Position numbers and translations under genes: made by a program. Source: CBDDIP01 sp965279405 (lineage in GTDB: Bacteria > Actinomycetota > Acidimicrobiia > Acidimicrobiales > Ilumatobacteraceae). Taken from it: a DNA stretch of 64,000 nt. Of this stretch, positions 16,329 through 22,752 are shown piece by piece. The stretch is from assembly GCA_965279405.1 (NCBI GenBank), contig OZ257157.1:2232001-2296000 (forward strand), written 5' to 3'. Under the pieces are notes generated by a model. That model was not told the DNA's origin. It saw only the letters and a program-made list of their open reading frames with translations, and did not search any database. Every line of letters begins with the position of its first letter. The stretch's first letter is position 1.

Positions 16329-17204
16329 TCAGCCGATCAGGCCGAGCTCGGTCCACCGTGCGTCGTGCGCCTCGACGATGGTGAGCTCGGCGAGGAACGT
16401 CGTCAGCTTGGTCAGCCCGGCGACGATGTTCGAGCGGTACGCCGGGTTGGCACGGGCGATCTCTGCACCGTGCTCGATGCCGAGCTCGTCGAACACGGTG
16501 GGGTTGAGGCTCAGCGACACGACGTCGGCGACGAGGATCGGCGCCGCGTCGCGCACGATCGCCTGCGCGTCCGCATCGAGCGTCGGCCAGACCTCGGTGA
16601 GGTACGACTTGGCGAAGCTCACGTGACGCGACTCCTCGAGCACGTGCAGGCGGGCGATCTGGCGTGATGTCTCGTGCACGCGAGCGTCCCGCATCGTCGC
16701 CCGGTTGACGTGGTCGAGCAGTTCTTCGATGGCCAGGATCAGCAGGTACGACAAGGCTCTGCCGGTGCTCGTCTCGTCGACGACCACGGGGCGATCCGGC
16801 GCATAGGCCGGTGTGCCGGCGCGGCGGATGTACTCGCCGAACATCGCGGAGTGGCGGCACTCGTCGGCGACCTCGATGAGCAGGTAGCGATGGATCGGAC
16901 TCGTGACGTCGATCTCGGCGAGGTGTCGGAGCACGACCTGCATCAGCGCGTTCTCGAACCAGATCCCGGCGGCGAAGGTCGCCGCCGCTTCGTGCCGGCT
17001 GTACTCGATCCGCTGCGGCTCGGACATCGCCTCCCACGCCGGCGTGCCGTGCAGGGCGAGCAGCTCGGGCGGCAGGTGGTAGGCGGAGTCGTCGATCGGT
17101 GCGTCCCAGTCGATCTCCTGGAACGGATCGTGGGTGTGGCGCTCGGACGCAGCGATGAGCTGCTCGGCGCGATGGGCTGCTTGGGGAAGGAGCAGGATCG
17201 TCAT
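16329..17204 (-). CDS. AurF-like diiron oxygenase
   Basis: A 291-residue helical protein of the p-aminobenzoate N-oxygenase (AurF) family, non-haem diiron enzymes that oxidise amines or other substrates. The iron-ligand pattern is visible as Glu/His motifs in order: IWFENALM, IEVADECRHSAMF, AIEELLDHV and LHVLEESRHVSF. These fit the EX28-37DEXXH-type arrangement of the family. The substrate is unknown; related genes in actinobacteria sit with TetR or MerR regulators and often with fatty-acid or secondary metabolism. It is divergent from a MerR-type gene, with twin 18-bp palindromes in the shared promoter. Confidence 0.78.
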   Translation of the reverse strand: MTILLLPQAAHRAEQLIAASERHTHDPFQEIDWDAPIDDSAYHLPPELLALHGTPAWEAMSEPQRIEYSRHEAAATFAAGIWFENALMQVVLRHLAEIDVTSPIHRYLLIEVADECRHSAMFGEYIRRAGTPAYAPDRPVVVDETSTGRALSYLLILAIEELLDHVNRATMRDARVHETSRQIARLHVLEESRHVSFAKSYLTEVWPTLDADAQAIVRDAAPILVADVVSLSLNPTVFDELGIEHGAEIARANPAYRSNIVAGLTKLTTFLAELTIVEAHDARWTELGLIG

Positions 17205-17220
17205 GCCGCCACCATGACAC

Positions 17221-17264
17221 TGACAGTGATCACTGTCAACATATTCTGACAGTGATCACTGTCA
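17221..17264. promoter_or_regulatory. Two perfect 18-bp palindromes, MerR/AurF operator
   Basis: TGACAGTGATCACTGTCA occurs twice, at 17221-17238 and 17247-17264, identical and 26 bp apart centre to centre (about 2.5 helical turns). They lie between the divergent AurF-like gene (start 17204) and the MerR-type gene (start 17278). Binding by the adjacent regulator is inferred. Confidence 0.7.
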
Positions 17265-17277
17265 CAGTTGCACGACG

Positions 17278-18039
17278 ATGTGGTTGAATGGCGACGTGGA
17301 TGCTCCGATCACCTACCAGCTCGGCGAGCTCGCTGCTGCGAGTGGCGTCAGCGAGCGCACGATCCGCTACTACCAGGCAGAACGTCTGCTGCCGCGGCCC
17401 GGAAAGCACGGTCGCGATGCGGTGTACACGACCGAGCACCTCGAGCGCCTGACGCTGATCGGCGAGCTCCGCGACCGGGGCCTGACGTTGCAGACGATCG
17501 GCGAACTGGTCGCCTCCGACCACCCGACCGCCACCGTGTCCGAGTGGCTCGGCGTCGACGCCACGCTCACAGCACCATGGTCCGACGACCGTCCGCGGAC
17601 GGTGACCAAGCAGGAGCTCGTCGAGCAGATCCGCCGCTCGGGCAAGTTCCGCCCAGGTCTCATCGGCGAGCTGCAGGTCGCCGGCTACGTGCAGCCGCTG
17701 GCGGACGACATGTGGACGGTCACCAGTCCGACGCTGCTCCACCACGCGCTCCGCTTGCAACAGGCGGGCATCGACGTGGACATCACGGCCCGCATGCGCG
17801 ACCTGCTGCGGCGGCGCCTGGCCAAGGCCGTCGACGACACGGTCAAGCTCATCGTCGAGCGAACGGGTGCCGGGTTCGCCGGGACCGCGTCGGCACAAGA
17901 ACTGGAGACGGCCATCGGCGCGCTCCGCCCGGTGGCTCGCGAGATGTCGAGCGTCATCCTCGCCCAGGAGGTGGAACGAGCCCTCGCCGAGCTCGTGCGG
18001 TCGGGACCGCGCACGTTGTCGCGGTCGGTTCGCCGCTGA
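17278..18039 (+). CDS. MerR-family transcriptional regulator
   Basis: A 253-residue regulator with an N-terminal winged helix of the MerR type (about residues 12-75: YQLGELAAASGVSERTIRYYQAERLLP, then LERLTLIGELRDRGLTLQTIGEL). The C-terminal 150 residues are helical and longer than in metal-sensing MerR proteins, with no Cys cluster, so an organic ligand is more likely. ATG 17278 has no clear ribosome site; GTG 17296 (VDAPITYQ) is a possible alternative. It probably controls itself and the divergent AurF-like gene through the twin palindromes. Confidence 0.82.
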   Translation: MWLNGDVDAPITYQLGELAAASGVSERTIRYYQAERLLPRPGKHGRDAVYTTEHLERLTLIGELRDRGLTLQTIGELVASDHPTATVSEWLGVDATLTAPWSDDRPRTVTKQELVEQIRRSGKFRPGLIGELQVAGYVQPLADDMWTVTSPTLLHHALRLQQAGIDVDITARMRDLLRRRLAKAVDDTVKLIVERTGAGFAGTASAQELETAIGALRPVAREMSSVILAQEVERALAELVRSGPRTLSRSVRR

Positions 18040-18117
18040 TCCGACGTCGCTCGAACCGCGTGGCGTCATGAGGTGGGCGCGGCGGCGTCTCTGCCTTCGA
18101 CGGAGAGTGGAGCAACG

Positions 18118-18996
18118 TTGATCACCCCCATCCAGGCCGAATCCGCCCTCGCTGTCGCCGAGGCCGGTTCGTTTCGCCAAGCATCGATCGTCACCGGCAT
18201 CGGGCAGCCGGTCCTGTCGGCACACGTGCGACGGCTGGAGAAGCTGCTCGGCGTGCGCCTGTTCGAGCGTGGCAGCGGTGCGGCCACCCGGATCACGCCG
18301 GAAGGCGCGCGGCTGCTGCCGAGCCTCGCCGCGTTCGTCGAGTCGGAGACAGCCATCGGGCGGTTCGCGTCGGCGATCGCAGCACGACGGCCGGTCTCGG
18401 TCCGCGTGGCAGGGCATCGGCTCGGCATCCGCTACCTGCTTCCACCAGCGCTCGCAGCGGTCCGCGAACGCGCGCCTGACCTCGTCGTCGAAGTGAACGC
18501 CTTCGACACCGTCCACGTGATCGAGCACCTCATCCGAGGCAGCGTCGACATCGGCTTCGGGGCGCGGGCGACGGAGGACGCGGCGCCGGAGCACATCGAG
18601 GAGGTCGAGCTCTCGCGGAGCCCAGTGGTGCTGTTCTGCCCGGTCGGCCACGAGCTTGCCGGTCGTGCACACGTCGGTTTCGCCGAGCTGGTCGGGCAGG
18701 TGGTGATCGTCGTCAAGTCCGCGCTCAGCGCTCGGCTGGTCGACGACGTCGGCGGCGGACTCGTGGTCCGCCCCACGACGTGGTCGGCCGAGGACGTCGA
18801 CATCGCGCTGCGCATGGTGGCCGAGGGGGTCGGCGTGGCGCCGCTGCATCGCGATGTCGAGGTGCTTGCGGAGGAGCACGTCGTCGCCGTGCCGCTGGTG
18901 CCGGAGCTGATGGTGTCGGTGACGATGATGCGTGCTGCGGAGCGCGCCCGTTCCCCCGAAGCGGAAGCGCTCTGGCAACGGCTGTCGGAACGTTGA
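18118..18996 (+). CDS. LysR-family transcriptional regulator
   Basis: A 292-residue regulator with the N-terminal LysR helix-turn-helix (ALAVAEAGSFRQASIVTGIGQPVLSAHVRRLEKLLGVRLFERG at about 9-51) and the C-terminal periplasmic-binding-like effector domain (RIRYLLPPALAAV-type start, DIGFGARATED). TTG 18118 is preferred because GGAG lies 5 nt upstream and the protein then begins right at the helix-turn-helix; GTG 18073 would add 15 residues. No divergent target is adjacent, unlike most LysR genes: the upstream MerR gene runs the same way. The target is unknown. Confidence 0.85.
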   Translation: MITPIQAESALAVAEAGSFRQASIVTGIGQPVLSAHVRRLEKLLGVRLFERGSGAATRITPEGARLLPSLAAFVESETAIGRFASAIAARRPVSVRVAGHRLGIRYLLPPALAAVRERAPDLVVEVNAFDTVHVIEHLIRGSVDIGFGARATEDAAPEHIEEVELSRSPVVLFCPVGHELAGRAHVGFAELVGQVVIVVKSALSARLVDDVGGGLVVRPTTWSAEDVDIALRMVAEGVGVAPLHRDVEVLAEEHVVAVPLVPELMVSVTMMRAAERARSPEAEALWQRLSER

Positions 18997-19055
18997 CGCT
19001 CGGCCCGCACCCCAGGTGGAGCGGTATTTCCGGCTCGCTGCGGACGCCCCGGCGT

Positions 19056-19061
19056 TAGCCT
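19056..19061 (+). promoter_or_regulatory. -10-like box of asd
   Basis: TAGCCT lies 7 nt before ATG 19069, with no ribosome site. This suggests a leaderless transcript. Confidence 0.5.
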
Positions 19062-19068
19062 GCTCGCC

Positions 19069-20091
19069 ATGAGAATCGGTGTCGTCGGTGCGACCGGCCA
19101 GGTGGGCACAGTGATGCGCTCCATCCTCGCGGAGCGCAACTTCCCAGTGTCAGAGATCCGCTACTTCGCCTCCGCCCGTTCGGCGGGCACCACCCTGCCG
19201 TGGGGCGATCAGGCGATCACCGTCGAGGACGCCGCGCTGGCCGACCCGTCGGGCCTCGACATCGCGCTGTTCTCCGCCGGCGCCACCGGGTCGCGCGAGC
19301 TGGCCCCGAAGTTCGCCGCCGCCGGTGTCACCGTGATCGACAACTCGTCGGCGTGGCGGATGGACCCCGACGTGCCGCTGATCGTCAGCGAGGTCAACCC
19401 CGGCGAGATCGCCAACGCTCGCAAGGGCATCATCGCCAACCCGAACTGCACGACGATGGCCGGCATGCCGGTCCTCAAGCCGCTGCACGACGAGGCCGGT
19501 CTCGTGCGCATGGTGGCCAGCACCTACCAGGCCGTCAGCGGCAGTGGTTCTGCTGGTGTCGACGAGCTCGACAAGCAAGCTCGCGAAGTGGTCGATCGGG
19601 CTCGCGAACTCGTCCACGACGGCGCCGCGGTGGCGTTCCCGGCCCCGTCGAAGTACGTCAAGCCGATCGCCTTCAACGTGCTGCCGTACGCCGGCAAGTA
19701 CGTCGACGACGACTCGTTCGAGACCGACGAGGAGCAGAAGCTGCGCAACGAGGCGCGCAAGATCCTGGCCATCCCCGGCCTGCGCGTCAGTGGCACGTGC
19801 GTGCGCGTGCCGGTGTACACCGGGCACTCGCTGAGCCTGAACCTCGAGTTCGAGCGGGCGATCAGCGTCGCCCGGGCGATCGAGCTGCTGTCGTCGGCCC
19901 CCGGCGTGGTCGTCAACGACGTACCCACCCCGCTCGACGCCGCTGGTCAGGATCCGGCGTTCGTCGGTCGCATCCGCCAGGACAGCTCGGTCGACGGCGG
20001 CCGCGGCCTCGTCCTGTTCGTCAGCAACGACAATTTGCGCAAGGGCGCGGCACTCAACGCCGTGCAGATCGCCGAGCTCCTGGTTCGCTGA
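19069..20091 (+). CDS. asd: Aspartate-semialdehyde dehydrogenase
   Basis: Reduces aspartyl phosphate to aspartate semialdehyde with NADPH, the step after aspartate kinase. The 340-residue length is normal. The N-terminal nucleotide loop is VVGATGQVG, the catalytic Cys is C127 in ANPNCTTM, and the C-terminal domain carries RVPVYTGHSLS with the substrate-binding residues. It has its own promoter-like box and stands alone. In most actinobacteria it follows lysC directly, but here 15.4 kb of transport, catabolic and regulatory genes lie between them. Confidence 0.96.
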   Translation: MRIGVVGATGQVGTVMRSILAERNFPVSEIRYFASARSAGTTLPWGDQAITVEDAALADPSGLDIALFSAGATGSRELAPKFAAAGVTVIDNSSAWRMDPDVPLIVSEVNPGEIANARKGIIANPNCTTMAGMPVLKPLHDEAGLVRMVASTYQAVSGSGSAGVDELDKQAREVVDRARELVHDGAAVAFPAPSKYVKPIAFNVLPYAGKYVDDDSFETDEEQKLRNEARKILAIPGLRVSGTCVRVPVYTGHSLSLNLEFERAISVARAIELLSSAPGVVVNDVPTPLDAAGQDPAFVGRIRQDSSVDGGRGLVLFVSNDNLRKGAALNAVQIAELLVR

Positions 20092-20171
20092 ACCTGACCG
20101 CTGAAACGGAAGTCACAGGGCGGTTCACCGTGCGTTCACCGACGGTCTGTGTCGGTGTCGGATGACGTCGG

Positions 20172-20177
20172 TACGGT
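20172..20177 (+). promoter_or_regulatory. -10-like box of the phosphatase gene
   Basis: TACGGT lies 6 nt before GTG 20184. Confidence 0.4.
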
Positions 20178-20183
20178 GAGATC

Positions 20184-20954
20184 GTGAGCGTGTCGACTGC
20201 TGCAGATCATCCGGACCGGCTGGTCGCCCTCGAGGCCGTGCACAACTTCCGCGACCTCGGCGGCTACCCCACCAAGGACGGGCGCACCACCCGCTGGCGT
20301 GCGCTGTACCGCGCCGACGGTCTGCAACGGCTGACGTCGGCCGACCTCGAGGTGCTCCGGCCGCTCGGTCTGCGCACCGTCATCGACCTGCGCACCGCCA
20401 CCGAGATCGACGAGCGCGGTCGGTTCCCGCACGAGCAGCACCCGGTCGACTACCACCACCTCTCGGTGATCGACGTGATGTGGGCCGAGATCGACCTGCC
20501 CGTGTTCGACGACGACGCCGAGTTCCTGCTGTGGGCGTACCACGACATGCTCGCCCAGGGCCGCGACCGCTTCGGTGAGGCCATCTGCCGCCTGGCCGAG
20601 CCCGGTGCGATGCCCGCCGTGTTCCACTGCGCCGCCGGCAAGGACCGCACCGGCATCCTGGCCGCCTTGATCCTCGGTTCGCTGGGCGTGGCCCACGAGG
20701 ACATCGTCGCCGACTACGCCCTCACCGAGGCGGGCATGGCGCGCATGCGCGCGTGGTCCGAGGTGAACTTCCCGGAGGCGTCGGAACGGATGAAGGACGT
20801 GCCGTCGGCCTTCTTCGCCGCTCGCCCGGAAGCGATGCGCGGCCTGCTAGCGCAGCTCACCGATGCGCACGGCAGCGTGGCCGAGTACGTGCTCAGCATC
20901 GGCGTGCCGGCCGAGACGTTGGCCAAGCTGGCCGACGCACTGCTCGTCGACTGA
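20184..20954 (+). CDS. Tyrosine-protein phosphatase (PtpB-like)
   Basis: A 256-residue phosphatase of the Y_phosphatase3 family, which also includes M. tuberculosis PtpB and acts on phosphotyrosine, phosphoserine/threonine or phosphoinositides. The N-terminal NFRDLGGYPT motif is diagnostic. The P-loop is HCAAGKDRTG at 148-157, with nucleophile C149 and R155; the Lys-Asp inside the loop is typical of the phosphoinositide-active subgroup. No signal peptide is seen. GTG 20184 follows a promoter-like box, so it is probably its own unit. Confidence 0.88.
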   Translation: MSVSTAADHPDRLVALEAVHNFRDLGGYPTKDGRTTRWRALYRADGLQRLTSADLEVLRPLGLRTVIDLRTATEIDERGRFPHEQHPVDYHHLSVIDVMWAEIDLPVFDDDAEFLLWAYHDMLAQGRDRFGEAICRLAEPGAMPAVFHCAAGKDRTGILAALILGSLGVAHEDIVADYALTEAGMARMRAWSEVNFPEASERMKDVPSAFFAARPEAMRGLLAQLTDAHGSVAEYVLSIGVPAETLAKLADALLVD

Positions 20955-20983
20955 CGGGCCTCACCCGCGGCTGGTCGCTCGCC

Positions 20984-20989
20984 TACGCT
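20984..20989 (+). promoter_or_regulatory. -10-like box of the S51-like gene
   Basis: TACGCT lies 8 nt before ATG 20998. Confidence 0.45.
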
Positions 20990-20997
20990 CGGCGACG

Positions 20998-21624
20998 ATG
21001 ACCGGAACGATCGCACTGCAGGGAGGCGGCCCCTTCACCGCCAACGACGAGCTCGACGGACGGTTGCTGGCGGCGGTGGGAGCGAGCAGCGTGGTCGTGC
21101 TGCCGACGGCCGATGCGTTCGAGCACCCGGAGCGTCTCGTGGCCGCGTCGATGACGTGGGCCGAGCGGCTCGGCGTCGAGGTCGAGGCGTTGATGGTGAT
21201 GCGCCGTGGTGAGGCCCTGGAGGTGTCGGCTGCCAGCGTCATCCGCAAGCACCGCGCCGTCTACCTCGTCGGCGATCAGCCGTTGCACCTGCGCTCGGTG
21301 CTGAAGGACACGCCGCTGTGGGACGCGTTCGGCGAGGTCCTCGCCAACGGTGGCCTGATCGCCGCGTGCGCCGGCAGCGCCGCTGCCCTGTGCGATCCGA
21401 TGGTCGATCCGCGCGGCGGGGCGATGACGCTCGGCCTCGGGATGGTCACCGGGTTGGCCTTGGCCACCGAGTCCGAGCAGTGGTCACCGGAGCGTCTGCA
21501 CCGCACCCGCGCCCTGGCCAACACGACGCTGGTTGCACTGCCCACCGGCTCCGCACTCGTGCGCACGAACGGTGCGTGGACCGTCGAGGGCACCCCCGAG
21601 ATCCACGGCGACCTGCCCACCTGA
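20998..21624 (+). CDS. S51-like peptidase / class I glutamine amidotransferase-fold protein
   Basis: A 208-residue protein with the peptidase E/cyanophycinase (S51) fold. The start ALQGGGPF is followed by VVVLPTADAF, a strand-turn typical of the family, and the nucleophile elbow is ACAGSAAALCD (Ser around residue 125) in place of the canonical GxSAG. The substrate is unknown: dipeptidase E, cyanophycinase and non-peptidase members exist. The gene stands between the phosphatase and the convergent cyclophilin with its own promoter-like box. Confidence 0.7.
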   Translation: MTGTIALQGGGPFTANDELDGRLLAAVGASSVVVLPTADAFEHPERLVAASMTWAERLGVEVEALMVMRRGEALEVSAASVIRKHRAVYLVGDQPLHLRSVLKDTPLWDAFGEVLANGGLIAACAGSAAALCDPMVDPRGGAMTLGLGMVTGLALATESEQWSPERLHRTRALANTTLVALPTGSALVRTNGAWTVEGTPEIHGDLPT

Positions 21625-21637
21625 CGCCGGCCAGGCG

Positions 21638-22558
21638 TCAGCTGGTGGCGGTGGCCGTGTCGGGCGTGGTGACGTCGGGCGTGGTCACGGCGGGCGCCGA
21701 GTCCGAGGTCGGGACACCGGAGGTCGACGTCGTGACGACGGGCGCGGTGTCCGACTCGGTGATCCTGATCGAGGTGACGGTGACGGTCCGCGACGGTGCC
21801 CCGTTACCGGTGCTCGGCGCAAGACCGAGGATCGTCTTGACCACGTCGAGGCCCTTGGTGACGTGTCCGAACGTGACGTACGTGCCCTGCGAGTCGAGGT
21901 TCGCCACGTTGGGACCACCGGCGAAGAACCACTGACCGCCGCCGCTGTTGGCTTCCTGCGTGCGTGCCATCACCAGGTCGCCTTCCTGGTAGGTGAACCC
22001 GTTCGCCTCGTCGGGGATGGTGTACCCGGGCGTGTCGGAGTTGGTCAACCCGCCGCCCTGGATGATGTCGATCGAGGTGTCCGAGCGGAAGATCGTGGTG
22101 TCGTCGTAGTAGCCGAGACGCGTCAGGTTGACGAAGTTGTTGACCGTGCCGGGCACGTCGGCTGCGTCGAGGGCGACCTCGATGGTGCCCTCCGTGGTGA
22201 TGAACGTCGCCGTGTAGAACTTCGCCGGGTCGATGCACAGCTTCGGCGCGGCAGCGAACGGGCCCTTCTGCGGGTCGCCCGGGGTGGTCGGGGCGCAGTC
22301 GCCGGTGCCGTAGACGAACGCCGGCAACGGTGCCGCCGTGGTGGTCGGCCCGACCGAGCTGCTCGTCGTGGAGTCGGCAGTGGGTGTGGTGTCGTCGCTG
22401 AACAGCTGGATGACGCCGATGAGGGCGATCACCCCGACGACGATGCCGCCGACGATGAAGGCGTACCGGCGTGACCGGTTGCGACGAGCCTGCTTGGCGA
22501 GCTCCTCCAGCCGGAGCTGACGGTTGGCCTTCTGACGTTCACGCTTGTTGGTGCCCAC
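21638..22558 (-). CDS. Membrane-anchored cyclophilin-type peptidyl-prolyl isomerase
   Basis: Catalyses cis-trans isomerisation of prolyl bonds, here outside the cytoplasm. The 306 residues show a basic N-terminus (KRERQKANRQLRLEELAKQARRNRSRR), one membrane helix (about 33-52), a Thr/Ser-rich linker, the cyclophilin domain (TTEGTIEVALDAADVPGTVNNFVNL ... FRSDTSIDIIQGGG) and a Thr-rich tail. The active-site Arg (FR) is present and the usual Phe-Met-x-Gln core is FIxxG-like (DIIQGG). This layout is common in actinobacteria. GTG 22558 has a TAGCCT box 9 nt upstream. Confidence 0.88.
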   Translation of the reverse strand: MGTNKRERQKANRQLRLEELAKQARRNRSRRYAFIVGGIVVGVIALIGVIQLFSDDTTPTADSTTSSSVGPTTTAAPLPAFVYGTGDCAPTTPGDPQKGPFAAAPKLCIDPAKFYTATFITTEGTIEVALDAADVPGTVNNFVNLTRLGYYDDTTIFRSDTSIDIIQGGGLTNSDTPGYTIPDEANGFTYQEGDLVMARTQEANSGGGQWFFAGGPNVANLDSQGTYVTFGHVTKGLDVVKTILGLAPSTGNGAPSRTVTVTSIRITESDTAPVVTTSTSGVPTSDSAPAVTTPDVTTPDTATATS

Positions 22559-22567
22559 GAGGCGGCA

Positions 22568-22573
22568 AGGCTA
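22568..22573 (-). promoter_or_regulatory. -10-like box of the cyclophilin gene
   Basis: TAGCCT on the minus strand lies 9 nt before GTG 22558. Confidence 0.45.
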
Positions 22574-22752
22574 GCGGGCAGGCATCGAGACACCCCTGGC
22601 GGCTCCACGTGTCTGTTGTGAGCTTCGGTGACGCTCCGTGGTGCGGAGTGGCAAGGGCGGTTCAAGTTCGACACGCCGGGTGCCGATGAACTCCATCGAG
22701 CGGCCGCCACCCAGCACGGCCGCAGCACGATCGAGCAGGCGGTTCGGACAGC

